DNA of 64,000 bases, taken from Bolinopsis microptera. Its lineage: Eukaryota > Ctenophora > Tentaculata > Lobata > Bolinopsidae. Positions 44,460 through 56,839 of the stretch are shown here, piece by piece. The DNA lies in the NCBI RefSeq assembly GCF_026151205.1, contig NC_087072.1:25013799-25077798 (forward strand), written 5' to 3'. The stretch's first letter is position 1; each line of letters starts with the position of its first letter. Position numbers and translations under genes: made by a program. Below the pieces are notes generated by a model. The model saw only the letters and a list, made by a program, of their open reading frames with translations. It was not told where the DNA came from and made no database searches.

Positions 44460-46790
44460 ATTTTGTTTTAACTGAAACAAGTTTTCAACAAAAACTTTCT
44501 AGTGTTTGGTTAATATTGATTAGTTAACTATATTAAAAGTTATACTCTAGGATGAAATTCATAATTAGAAATGGCAAAGCAGCTATAAGTATAATACGCA
44601 GAGCAACATTATACTAGAATTTTATAGAAATAACATTGTCTGTCTCTGATTATTTTTAAATATATACAAGTAACAGACGTGACCAGTGTTGCATCTGCAT
44701 CGATTAGTATTCAGTTCGGAGTCGTCGATATCAGCTATTACATAGATTTTAAATTGCTGCTATAGCTGCAGATATGATTATGAGCAGTTTTTATCAGTCT
44801 GATTTGGTCCGTTTTGGACTGGGCCCAGTTTGCTAAGGATTCTGTTTCTATCTGGTGTAAAACTTGGTATGCTGCGAAAAGAACATTCTGAAGGCAGAAA
44901 GCTCTGGATTGGTCTTTAAGTGCCTCTCTCAACGACAATCCCTCTTTAGCAGTTACTAATACTTGATAGCTCTATTAATTCTGCCTGTCACGGTGGGAAA
45001 GGAAGGTCAAGACTGCTTGTTTTATAACTTTTTGTTGGGACTATTGACATGTAGTGTTTGGAGAAGGAGGGTAACGAAGGAGCACTTCTTAGTTGTCCAT
45101 TGGGCATTACTGTCCACATCTGAAACAGATTTTAATAAAAGGAACTGAATAATAATACGGTTGAGTAAAATCAAATCTGAGACTTGAGTGGCGAGTGCAG
45201 TAGGGAAAGAAAATCTATAAGTGCATCTTAAACTGCCAAACTTACTGTTGAAAAATACTGTTTGACTACACTTCAATTCACCAGCCTCTCATCATTTTCA
45301 ATGTGTGAAGCAGCTGGCGTGAGTTTCGTGAAAATCTTCGATCATCCCAGCCTCCAGGAGTTGCTTTTATTTTAGGGTCCTCTTAGAGCTTTAGAGGTTA
45401 TCGATATTCCAGATTATGTCTGCTTTGTTGTCAGTACTTCCGGGGGTTGTATAAACCTGAGAAATTGAACAGTTCAATACCAGAAAGAATGTTGAAGACT
45501 TTGAAAGTTCTGCCAAAATGTTTATTTTCTGTACACAAATCCGAATTTGTCTCTTTAGTGGCGATTTTAGACAAAATTTACCTTCTTTCGGACTAAACTT
45601 TGAAACTGAATTGAAGTTTAAACGATTACCTCTAGAATGGTATTAATGAATTAACAAATTTATCATCAGAAGTCAAGTTATGGTCGATTTTGGAAGCTTG
45701 GATATGCTAAAATTATTAATTACATATTATTATGCGCGGCTCGGTTATATTGCGCGCGCGTGGTCGCTAGGCGCTAGCGCAAAAATTGCTTACATTTTTT
45801 TTTCCGTTCGGCAGAAAGACAATCGTGACTGACAAACATGTAGAAAACTCACCCAGAACTTCTAGCATATTCTTTAGGGCGGGAAATACTTTGTATGCAG
45901 GGTCTGTGATTATCCCGCCAAATCCGAATTTCTTCCTAATAACACATCACAAAGGCGCGTTCACAATTTTTGCGCATTATAAACAGCTAGATTCCTTTAA
46001 AGTCGTTCTATAGTTAATCTCACTAATTCAAAAGGGTGAGACTGATTGGAGAAGAATTGAACCTTTGGTTTCTTCACAAGTAGAAGCACTAAGAAAACAC
46101 CCAAGTTGTCCATGATAGAGACAAGAAACAAACTTTGCAAAGCAAACTAAACATGCTGACAGCAAATATAACTGAGAAGGAACCACTGATCACCAAGAAC
46201 AAACCCAGGGTAACATATTGGTAAAAATCTTATGGCCATGTACATAAATGTACAAAAAATCGGAAATCCCTGGAAACGGATTGAGAAATTTCCAAAACGT
46301 GTTTAAAATGCTAACAATGCTAGTACATTATGCAAAAACAAAGCTCGGGCTAGGGTATCAAGTGGCTAGGGTACTAAGTGGCTAGGGTACTAAGAGCTGC
46401 AACAACTAAGCAATTGTTGTCAGGATAAACTAAGGACTTCATCCCTCAATTATATATAAAGGCTGTAGTCATGTGCAGTTAATACTAACAAATAAGCAAT
46501 AGGTGTGTGTGTGTGTGTACTTTATGTGTGGCATGTGTGTGAACCAAAACACAATAAATTCAGTCAAACACTGCACTGTACAAAATAATAGTTCATCTGA
46601 ATACTGTATAACAAATAACAAATAATTTGAGGTGCACTATGGTAGTCCGATAGACGTACACCTGACATTAGGCTATCGGTGAACACAGGGACCACATCAT
46701 ACGTGTGCCCTGCTGAACACAAGCTTTAGGATCAAGTTAGTTTCCCGTTGAGAAGCTCCCTTTGTGCTTGATCCATCCGGCAATACAGCT
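44460..46790. other. spacer between the duplications, no firm gene
   Basis: Minus-strand frames at 44738-44938 (LREALKDQSRAFCLQNVLFA) and 45022-45276 look partly protein-like, but I recognise no family and see no reliable exon structure. A (GT)n run sits at ~46502-46518. Confidence 0.35.
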
Positions 46791-46799
46791 CTCTATTTT

Positions 46800-47039
46800 A
46801 TAGTTCAAATTCAAAAGTTGAACTATTTACTGCTGTACTCCTCATTTCAGACTAGTGGTAACAGTGGTCACAGCGGAACACTTGAAGAAACAATTTCAGC
46901 AGCCGGGTTGTCCAGGTGAAATCTTCTCCCAAGTCCAGGTAACCCGTGCTGTAACTGTTGTGTTGTGTGACGCTACTACTACTACTATTGCTTCTGATAA
47001 CTTCTGATACCTCTTTCTACACTACAACCTCAAATCACG
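46800..47039 (+). mobile_element. 5' UTR of CR1-like LINE fragment
   Basis: Sequence leading into the PHD-finger ORF below, ending ...CAAATCACG-ATG. It contains TTCAAATTCAAAAGTTGAACT and a CTACTACTACTACTA run. The 5' boundary is uncertain. Confidence 0.4.
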
Positions 47040-47720
47040 ATGTCAACCATCGAGAATCTGAGTGACAAGATAAAGAGTGTCATCGGGAGACTGCTGAAGG
47101 ATGCCGACCCTATTTCGAAACGAGTACTCACTGTATTTGATCCTTCCCTGGATTCTTCTGTCAAAATCTCTAAACTGGCCAAGGTCAACAGAGGCGAGCT
47201 AGACGCTCTTGGAAATTACCTTAAGTTGCCTCTAGTTAGCAGAGGATTAAAGAAGAAACTTTTCAGCTCACGAGAGAAACTAGCTAAACGGATTGTGTCA
47301 GAGATCATTTCTCTGTACCCTGCTGTTTGTTCCGAGTGTTCAGAAGAGTACACAGTGATGCCGGGCTTCCAGCCCAAATACAGATGTTGGAGTTGTCTTC
47401 ATGGAGCTCACGACTGTGAAAACTTCACAGCCCAAATGGAGCTTTACGAAAGTCTCCCAACCCAACTCAGTGGTTTGGTATGGTTATGCTCAGACTGCAT
47501 AGCAGTCAACAAAAACAACAACATTGGGGAGTGTGATGAACCACCGTCTGGAATGGGAACGCCAGGTCACACTAAGGAAATCAACCAGGCTCGACCAGAT
47601 ACCAACACTTCGCTAGAAAACAGCACTAATCAGAACAACAGTGCTGCAAGTCTTGAAGTAGTGAAACTGGCTGAAGAGTTGGAGAAAATCAAGAAAGAAC
47701 AGGAAAAGTCTGAGTCGCCA
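47040..47720 (+). pseudogene. CR1-like LINE ORF1 N-terminus with PHD finger (3'-truncated)
   Basis: The ATG at 47040 opens a frame to 47798; the LINE-like part probably ends near 47720, where the tandem repeat begins. It has an N-terminal helical region (~1-90), then a C4HC3 PHD-type zinc finger with ligands at C97, C100, C116, C119, H124, C126, C150 and C153, including a VWLCSDC end typical of PHD fingers, then an Asn/Ser-rich linker and a charged helix (KLAEELEKIKKEQEKSE). PHD-type fingers at the N-terminus of ORF1 are known in CR1/L2-group LINEs, where an SGNH esterase may follow; that part is missing here but is present in the fragment at 22.8 kb. The two may derive from one family, but they do not overlap, so this is inference. 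Confidence 0.72.
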
Positions 47721-47734
47721 AAAATCCGATTTTA

Positions 47735-48350
47735 CTATATACTAGCAGTCTCGAGAGTAACAATTATCACACTTATTTCAAGATATCTCCGCTTCTGATT
47801 GGAGCTAAGCGCTCATCTTGGGCATTGAAATGGTCAGAATTATCACATTGAGTGGGGTAGAGCGTGGTTTTAAAGTCTTCAGACTCCAGGGTGTTGAGTT
47901 ATTTGGTCAGATCCCATTTTTACGCTCTCGCGAGTAGCGATTGATGCTACTGATATATCAGCTTCTGATTGGAGCTAAGTGTTCATCTTGGGCATTGAAA
48001 TGGTCAGAATTATCACATTGAGTGGGGTAAGGCATGGTTTTAAAGTCTTCAGACTTCAGGTTGTTGAGTTATTAGTTCAGATCCCATTTTTACGCTCTCG
48101 CGAGTAGCGATTGATGCTACTGATATATCAGCTTCTGATTGGAGCTAAGTGTTCATCTTCGGCATTGAAATGGTCAGAATTATCACATTGAGTGGGGTAG
48201 GGCGTGGTTTCAAAGTCTTCAGACTTCAGGTTTTTGAATTATTAGGTTAAAACATATTTTTACACTCTTGCGAGTAGCGATTGACACACTTATTACAAGA
48301 TATCGCAGCTTCTGATTGAAGCTAAGTGCTTATCATGGGCATTGAAATGG
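47735..48350. repeat. ~172-bp tandem repeat, 3.5 copies
   Basis: GCTTCTGATTGGAGCTAAG recurs at ~47790, 47961, 48131 and 48307. Each unit also has TGGGCATTGAAATGGTCAG, TTTAAAGTCTTCAGACT and GCTCTCGCGAGTAGCGATTG. It directly follows the PHD ORF fragment. Confidence 0.92.
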
Positions 48351-48362
48351 TCAGTATGGTCA

Positions 48363-48501
48363 TATTAAGAGCAAACAGTTCACACTGGTATACAGTTGCC
48401 TGAGTGCCTAGGTGGAAACTTTGTCTATGGACATTGGACCTCGATTGAGTTTCTTATTACGCAGTAACCTGCACCTGAGAACTGTTCTCATTATAGTCAA
48501 T
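48363..48501. repeat. LINE-free counterpart of 22633-22765
   Basis: Near-identical to the sequence upstream of the LINE at 22.6 kb, but here CTCATTATAG passes directly into TCAATCTTACTATATA and the AAAGCGAGACG repeat. Confidence 0.8.
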
Positions 48502-49313
48502 CTTACTATATATAAAGCGAGACGATATATATATATTTATCCGTGCCATTTTACTGACACCACGGCATCAACTTTAATGCGAATTTCCGCAAAAACCATA
48601 AAAGATATACAACTGAAACTTTTTTGACTGGGTCAATTGCTTTAATAGCCTCAAAATCCGCATGAAAAAATGAAAAATTGGCTAAGAAATAGGAGTTTTA
48701 GAGCCCAAAATTTGGTGCCCCAAGTGGTGTCAAAAACGCAAATTAAATAGGTATAGTAATAATTATTTTAGTCGCTTGAGTCTTGACACCATTTTAGGGT
48801 TATACGGGTTCCTGCTAGTATTTAATAATGCACTTCGATTTCATAATCTAACATGTATCAATTATATACTATGTGACTTCTTTGTAGTATGTGACTTGTT
48901 TGTACTTTGAGTTTGTAGCTCCTTACTGGGCCGCGCTCAGCTTGTCATTCCGCCTAATCTCTATTTTATGTTTATGAACAATGAACATGATAGCCTGTGA
49001 TCCCCAGTTAATACGTGACCTCTTTACTTCGTAATATGTGACTTGTTAGTAGTTCATAAATCTAGATGTTAAACTTAAAATATCTTCCGTTATTTTTCTT
49101 TTCGTTAAATACATTATTCTCCTGTTTCGCTATTAGTATTAGTATTTTATTAGCTTTCTAACATTTGCAATCTGCAAATATAAATATGGATTTTAATATT
49201 TTTACCGTGTAGCTTTATTAGATATGAATTGTTTTTATAGGAAAACACAAGTTCTTTTTAAATAATCGAGGCTCTTACGGGCAAAAAAGCGTGTTTTCAG
49301 CTGTCTATAACTT

Positions 49314-49969
49314 TATAGTAGTGGAACAGCAATACTAAGGTAATGGGACTACTGCGGACCCTCTACCGGCCAAACCTTGTTAACAAAGCCGCAGTCAAGG
49401 TTCGGTGAACGGTAGTTAAAAGCGCTTAAGGGACATAAGTCAAATTGGTAGAGCAACATCATGTAGTGGACGTCTTAAGAAATGAGGAGTAGGTAGAATG
49501 TTAGGTTGCTCCTTTATAAATCGTCTTTTTCTCCGATAATAAGTTGACATCAAGTCTTGAAAATTATTCGAGAAGAATCTCGAATAATTTAGTTGCAGCG
49601 TGCCACATGGCTATCTAAACTGCAAACCCTACCCATTGCTGAGCAAGGCCTTTATCTTCTCAAGGAGCAACCTAACATTCTACCTACTCCTCATTTCTTA
49701 AGACGTCCACTACATGATGTTGCTCTACCAATTTGACTTATGTCCCTTAAGCGCTTTTAACTACCGTTCACCGAACCTTGACTGCGGCTTTGTTAACAAG
49801 GTTTGGCCGGTAGAGGGTCCGCAGTAGTCCCATTACCTTAGTATTGCTGTTCCACTACTATAGAAATAATCCCGATAACACTCGACCTCTGCCTGATCCA
49901 GAGGATATCACCATTTTACCTTCACACAGACATCGAACGCTGTACGAAGATGACGATCAGACCTCATTA
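49314..49969. mobile_element. foldback insertion with ~200-bp arms (B only)
   Basis: TATAGTAGTGGAACAGCAAT at 49314 onward is mirrored to 49862: arms 49314-49514 and 49662-49862 look perfectly complementary, with a ~147-bp spacer. A further 107 bp follow (49863-49969) with an open frame reading LPDPEDITILPSHRHRTLYE. TGTCTATAACTTTAT lies on both sides (49302-49316 and 49970-49984), a 15-bp direct repeat; copy A has this sequence once near 29634, uninterrupted. Confidence 0.85.
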
Positions 49970-50453
49970 TGTCTATAACTTTATCTAGACCTGCAATAAT
50001 GGAGTTACATATCAAATCATGCTCCACTGCACGTTATTTTCACATCAAATAACAAGCACTAGCACAATCCACTTTCAACACCAATTCACTTCATATGCAC
50101 AAAGTCAGCACAGGTCATTTCACCTTGGAGATTCATAACACTAATCACTCGTCATTGTCACGTGTTCACTTCACCACGACTTCACAACCATTCAAATAGT
50201 ATCTTCATGTCCCATGGTCACCAATCACTCGTCACGTGTCATGCTACATATATGTGCCGTTTTATAATTATTTGAGAATTTATGTTCTAGTAGCTCTGTT
50301 ATTTTTTTATTTTTAATGCCTTGTCATACGTTGTATGACCCGCCGCGCACGAAGTGCGCGGCTCCCCTTGTATCACTATAATGAAACGACTCTTACATAC
50401 CCTTTTTAACTGTGGCAGTGAAATCCCGGACGAAGGGATTTCACTAGTATTCA

Positions 50454-50517
50454 ATATAATATGAATAATGCACTTCGACTTCATATATGAAGTCGAAGTG
50501 CATTATTCATATTATAT
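50454..50517. repeat. 64-bp perfect palindrome (B only)
   Basis: Arms 50454-50485 and 50486-50517 are exact complements with no spacer (centre CTTCATATATGAAG). Copy A has only the left arm at ~30044-30073 (ATGCACTTCGACTTCATA). Confidence 0.93.
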
Positions 50518-50796
50518 GCATACAACTTATATAGTATGTGACTTTACTGGGCCGCGCTCAGCTTGTCATTCCGCCTAATCTCTATTTTATGTTTATGAAC
50601 ATGATAGCCTGAGGTCCCCAAGTAATACGTGACCTGTTCGTACTCGTAGTATGTGACTTGTTTGTAGTTCCTAGTAAATATATATTATGTTAAACTGAAA
50701 ATATCTTCCGTTATTTTTCTTTTCGTTAAATACATTCTTTTCCTGTGTCGCTATTTTATTAGCCTTCTAACATTTGCAAATATAAATATGGATTGT

Positions 50797-52523
50797 CGCT
50801 CACTCTGTCACTACTGACAGCTCACTCTGTCACTACTGACAGCTCACTCTGTCACTACTGACAGCTCACTCTGCCACTACTGTCAGCTCACTCTATCACT
50901 ACTGACAGCTCACTCTGTCACTACTGACAGCTCACTCTGCCACTACTGACAGCTCACTCTGTTACTACTGACGGCTCACTCTGTCACTACTGACAGCTCA
51001 CTCTGCCACTACTGACAGCTCACTCTGGCACTACTGACAGCTCACTCTGTCACTACTGACAGCTCACTCTGTCACTACTGTCAGCTCACTCTGTCACTAC
51101 TGACAGCTCACTCTGTCACTACTGACAGCTCACTCTGCCACTACTGACAGCTCACTCTATCACTACTGACAGCTCACTCTGTCACTACTGACAGCTCACT
51201 CTGTCACTACTGACAGCTCACTCTGTCACTACTGACAGCTCACTCTGTCACTACTGACAGCTCACTCTATCACTACTGACAGCTCACTCTGTCACTACTG
51301 ACAGCTCACTCTGTCACTACTGACAGCTCAATTTGTCACTACTGACAGCTCACTCTGCCACTACTGACAGCTCACTCTGGCACTACTGACAGCTCACTCT
51401 GTCACTACTGACAGCTCACTCTGTCACTACTGTCAGCTCACTCTGTCACTACTGACAGCTCACTCTGTCACTACTGACAGCTCACTCTGCCACTACTGAC
51501 AGCTCACTCTATCACTACTGACAGCTCACTCTGTCACTACTGACAGCTCACTCTGTTACTACTGACAGCTCACTCTGCCACTACTGACAGCTCACTCTGT
51601 CACTACTGACAGCTCACTCTGTCACTACTGACAGCTCACTCTGTCACTACTGACAGCTCACTCTGTCACTACTGACGGCTCACTCTGTCACTACTGACGG
51701 CTCACTCTGTCACTACTGACAGCTCACTCTGCCACTACTGTCAGCTCACTCTGTCACTACTGACAGCTCACTCTGTCACTACTGACAGCTCACTCTGTTA
51801 CTACTGACGGCTCACTCTGTCACTACTGACGGCTCACTCTGTCACTACTGACAGCTCACTCTATCACTACTGACAGCTCACTCTGTCACTACTGACGGCT
51901 CACTCTGTTACTACTGACGGCTCACTCTGTCACTACTGACAGCTCACTCTATCACTACTGACAGCTCACTCTGTCACTACTGACAGCTCACTCTGTCACT
52001 ACTGACAGCTCACTCTATCACTACTGACAGCTCACTCTGTCACTACTGACAGCTCACTCTGTCACTACTGACAGCTCACTCTGTCACTACTGACAGCTCA
52101 CTCTGTCACTACTGACAGCTCACTCTGTCACTACTGACAGCTCACTCTGCCACTACTGTCAGCTCACTCTGTCACTACTGTCAGCTCACTCTGTCAATAC
52201 TGACAGCTCACTCTGTCACTACTGACGGCTCACTCTGTCACTACTGACAGCTCACTCTGTCACTATTGACAGCTCACTCTGCCACTACTGACAGCTCACT
52301 CTGTCACTACTGACAGCTCACTCTGACACTACTGACAGCTCACTCTGTCACTACTGACAGCTCACTCTGTCACTACTGACAGCTCACTCTGCCACTACTG
52401 ACAGCTCACTCTGTCACTACTGACAGCTCACTCTGCCACTACTGACAGCTCACTCTATCACTACTGACAGCTCACTCTATCACTACTGACAGCTCACTCT
52501 GCCACTACTGACAGCTCACTCTA
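50797..52523. repeat. 22-bp minisatellite, copy B (about 78 units)
   Basis: Same unit and variant types as the 32-kb array, but a different variant order (for example two GGCACTACTG units near 51027 and 51378, in a repeated block). It joins the dispersed repeat directly, without the 1.8-kb spacer present in copy A. Confidence 0.97.
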
Positions 52524-52910
52524 TTTACAATTCAGATTGTTAAAATTTTATAATACCTTGTTTTTATTAATTCAACGATATAGTTTAGTCTAATGATAGC
52601 TATTGAAATTGATTGAAATTAAAAAGTTGTCATATTCTGGACAAAAAGTTCGAAATGAAAAATGAATGAAAAAAATTTAACGGACTTTAACTTGGACGGA
52701 CATTAATTGAACGGAATTTACTTGAACGGACATTAAGATGAAAATAAGGTCCGATAAGGTAGCTCAAATAAGGTCCGATAAGGTAGCTCAAAAACCGAAG
52801 AAAGGGTAAGATCAGGACAGCAGCAAATTTCCATAGTGGGGAATACCTGAAAATAAACTTATGAGGCAGTCTGAGAGAAACCATTTCACGGACTATATAA
52901 TAAAGGGTAC
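52524..52910. mobile_element. GTCCGT-ended element fragments (B only)
   Basis: Contains ACTTGGACGGACATTAATTG, TTGAACGGACATTAAGATG, then two AAATAAGGTCCGATAAGG ends in tandem (52744-52793), from the same TA-flanked family as the 37-39 kb nest. Copy A lacks it: there the array runs straight to CAGCTATTTAATAAGAGG. Confidence 0.7.
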
Positions 52911-54316
52911 TGCAGCTATTTAATAAGAGGATAGATGACTTACATCATATAACCTGCTCACGTCAATTTTTGTTAGAATAGAACACTGAAAATATTAATA
53001 AACTAAACCTAGTCTGAAAAAGGTTTCAAACTTGAAAATTTATATCGATACCAATATTAATATTATGTAAATGAAATGTTTTACTGTTTTAGTACACGCT
53101 TATTCAGCTTTAGTAAATCACAGTAAATCGCATACGTCCTTAGTTAAAGTTCGAACATAGTGCGGTTACAGACGGCCACCTAATATAAAATCCCTTAGTA
53201 TATCAGAAATAAAAATTAAGATGTTGCTGATATCCTCAATCTGCTTTTAAAGTACTGTTTTGTGAGAGCACGTGCAATGCTGATGCACGTGCAAGCAACG
53301 GAGCACGGCACTACACACGTGTGCACAATAAGTAGAATGCTTCTGGGTACAATGAGATGGCTAAAAAGCAGCTTCTAATTCAATTTAAAAAATTCCTCCG
53401 CTCTTACCATTTTATATTTTCTACTATATGGTCCATTTAAGATGCCCTGTTCCTGTGAATCTTCTTTCCTGTGGATCAGGTGCACTCTCAATTTAATTCG
53501 ACTATAATAAGATAGTATTTTTATGGCACTATAGCTTTCATTATTGAGCATATATTATTCAACTTTTTTAATAGTCTGAAACCCAATCTGATCATATAAA
53601 AAAGCCAAATAAGCAGCTAGCTGGCAGCTGGTTATCAAGCTTTTTATTTCTCGGCAACTCCTTACTAGTCCCCATGACCGGCGAGATAATTTGCCTTTTA
53701 ATAATCAATAATGTACGATGGAAAATTTAATAATGCACTTCGAGTTCTTACAACTTATATATAGTTGACATACGTTGCATGCCACTTTTCGCAAGCGAAA
53801 CGCACGCCACCGAAGGCGTAACATGTTTCAATTATATAGTATGTGACTTGTTTGTAGTAGTATGTGACTAGTTTGTAGCTCCTAGTCCTAAATCTATGTT
53901 AAACTTAAAATATCTTCTGTTATTTTTCTTTTCGTTATATACATTATTCTCACGATGAGTCGCTATTTTATTAGCCTTCTAACATTTGAAAATATAAATA
54001 TGGATTTTACCATGTAGCTCTATTAGATATGAATTGTTTTGTAGGAACCCACAAGTTTTTTCAAATAATTGAGGCTCTTACGGGCAAAAAAGCGTGTTTT
54101 CAGCTGTATATAACTTCATCTAGACCTGGAATAATGGAGTTACATACCTAGATTCACACATCTTTGATTTTATTCATGGCTTTTTGTGTACACTTTACGT
54201 ACTTTTAAAACACAGCGCACTTTTGGCTTCAAGCACGAAATGACATAAATTAACGCACGAAAAAATCATAACGCACTTTACTTGCAAAATTGACGCATAT
54301 ATACATATCATACCTA

Positions 54317-55103
54317 CATATTGTTACATGGTAATGTCTCCCTCCTAGTCGTTGGAGTGGCCTGCATCACACACATCGCGTTGGCGGCGTAACATATGTC
54401 TCCACTGTACTCGGTTGGTAGCCAGAGCTTCTGTTGTGTTGTTTTCGATGTTTTCAACACCTGTAAACTTAGCAGCATCTTCGAGTACACCGGCCTTCCA
54501 GTTCTTACGGGGTCTGCCCCTTGACCTCTTTCCATAATTTGGCTTCCAGTTCAACAGAAACCTCAGTAGTCTAGAGTCTGGCATTCTTACTAATACTACA
54601 TGTCTAAACCAACGCAGCCTGGCAGCGCTGATGAAAGTCTCAACTGACTTGATGACAATGATGCCAGTCCTCCTAAGAACTTCTTCGTTGGACATATGAA
54701 AGAGCCATTTAATCCTAATGATCCTTCTTAGGGAGGTCTGATGGAAAACCTCGAAGCTTTTCATTTTTTTGTGGTGTTCCAGACTTCAGCTCCATACAAC
54801 AAGATGGTGAGGACAGCAGCCTTATACTTATAGATCCTGATCTTGGTTGGAGTCTTTATAGTTCTGCTATTCCAAATGTTCCAGAGCTGATTAAAGGCAC
54901 CATTAGCCTTCTGGGTACGGACATCCTGGTCTCTGTTGATCGTCTCATCCCCACTGATAGTTGCACCCAGGTAGACAATCACAAAGTTACTAACCTGCTC
55001 AACGGGATCACCCCAACCGACAGCTCAATACAGTCATCCTTGATGAAACTGAAAGGTCGCTGAGAGGTGCACTTGCTTACAGCCATGTATTGGGTCTTCT
55101 TTG
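54317..55103 (-). pseudogene. 5'-truncated LINE: C-terminal end of RT ORF (copy B)
   Basis: Same insertion as 36561-37347, with the same 13-bp target duplication CATATCATACCTA at 54304-54316 and 55104-55116. The encoded remnant differs from A by one residue that I can see (GVLEDAAKF versus GVLKDAAKF). Because both copies share it, the LINE inserted before the segmental duplication. Confidence 0.88.
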
Positions 55104-55204
55104 CATATCATACCTAGGTTAGTCCTAATAGTAATTATAACATTCATTCAGCATTAAACATTTGTTAACACCAGTGGGAGATCAGGAGTTATTACTTATT
55201 ACAC

Positions 55205-56664
55205 CACATTAATTGAACGCTGGAGGTCCTTATTCGTTCATCTTAATGTCCGTTCAATTAAAGTCTGTCCGTTTGAGGTCCGTCCAAGTAAAAGATGGGA
55301 TTTTTCCAAAATAATTCCACTGCAAACTCATGTTTAGGATATGACAACTTTTTAATTTCAGTCAATCGTAATTTCTATCATCGGTTCAGACTACCTTATT
55401 GGACCTTATTTGGACGGACATTACATGAACGGACATAATTATGAACGGACATTAATATAAACGCTCGAAGGCATTCAAAACCATCAAAAATCCGAATTTT
55501 TTCAATTTTTTGACATTTTTTTAATTTCAGCAAATGATTTTTAAATCCATTTTTATACAGTAAGTAAGAAAAGCTGTCATTAAGCAGTAAAAATGTTAAA
55601 ATATGTGTACATGATCAGTGTCTAATATCACATATCATCTTCATCAAATGGGTTTTCGTGCATGAAATAGTCCATGCTTAAACAAGCATCAGTGATTTCT
55701 AGCTTTATGGAAACCTTTTTTTATCAAACTACTCCGGTCCTGCATTTCAGTGTTAACTTTTACAAGCCGAATTTCGGCGTGAAGTGGTTTTATCTTAGAC
55801 AACTTTAGGTTAACCTTAACATCACGTGGAGCTTTCCTAGCACTGTTTCATTACCTATCCTCAGTAATATGAACTATAACAACGTCGGACAATGTCCTTG
55901 GCAACACGATTTACCGTAATATCTAGAGGCTGGAACAAGTTTGTCATGTTGGCGGGGACTAGCTCATGAACTATGTTGTTGAGTGCCATAATTTCGTTGA
56001 CTTTTTCCGCCAAGTGACCCTTGAAAACATCATATACTAGTAGAGTTTTCTGTGCCTCCGGCAGACCAAGGAGAACCTTTCCGTCGTTAACTTACGGCAC
56101 AATAAAGTTTTCATAGTTGTCATATTCTGGACAAAAAGTTCGAAATGGAAAAATTTTTGAAAAAATTTCAACGGACTTTAACTTGGACGGACATTAATTG
56201 AACGGAATTTATTTGAACGGACATTAAGATGAACGCTAGGGCCTCCAGCGTCCATGTAATGTCCGTCCAAATAATGTCCGATAAGGTATAGTATATTATT
56301 GGATCAATGAAATACGATTATTATACAATTTAGATATTTTAAGTATCACATTATGGCATGATCACTTTCTTGATCTTCGGCTTCCTCGTTCACTTCTTCG
56401 GAGTTATTATTTACCTCCACATCTTTTAACAGTTTACACTGAAATGCAGGACCGAGATGTTCGAATAAAAAATTGTTTTTAAAAATCAGGTATTACTGAT
56501 ATAATGCTTTTTTAAACACGGAATATTTAATGCACGATAACCCATTTGAGGAAGATGACCTGTGATATGATCATCAAATCTGGTCATATTTCGTATCAGT
56601 TGTTTTTACACAACTTTCATAATCATAGATATTTTGACATTTTCAAATAAGGTCCGATAAGGTA
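55205..56664. mobile_element. nest of TA-flanked GTCCGT-ended elements (copy B)
   Basis: Counterpart of 37445-39808 without the 884-bp TTAA element. Ends at 55392 (TA-CCTTATTGGACC), 56276-56288 and 56646-56663 (GTCCGATAAGG). Confidence 0.75.
55628..56105 (-). pseudogene. pogo/Tigger-like transposase C-terminal half (copy B, uninterrupted by MITE)
   Basis: Minus strand from ~56105: stop, then NDGKVLLGLPEAQKTLLVYD, VFKGHLAEKVNEIMALNNIV, HELVPANMTNLFQPLDITVN and RVAKDIVRRCYSSYY-stop; after a short gap the KPLHA segment and the NPFDEDDM tail ending at 55628-55630. The catalytic Asp positions of motifs YDVF and QPLD are kept, but in-frame stops and shifts make it a relic. It preserves the empty TTAA at 55810-55813. 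Confidence 0.78.
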
Positions 56665-56672
56665 TTCATTTA

Positions 56673-56836
56673 TCACATGCCTTCTCATGCGATATCAAAA
56701 CTTTCGCCGACGAGGCTTGCCAAGTTATCAAAAGTTTCGATAACTTGCCGAGGGTTATTATATCGACATTTTCAATTTTCAAACACGAGGCTTGCCGAGT
56801 TTTGAAAATGTTGATATCGCATGAGAAGGCATGTGA
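56673..56836. mobile_element. 164-bp PIF/Harbinger-like MITE (copy B)
   Basis: Same element and position as 39816-39979, TCACATGCC termini, TTA flanks at 56670-56672 and 56837-56839. Confidence 0.75.
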
Positions 56837-56839
56837 TTA

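Noticed and set aside
46502-46518. (GT)n run as a regulatory Z-DNA element
   Set aside because: Only about 8 units; nothing beyond a short dinucleotide repeat is supported.
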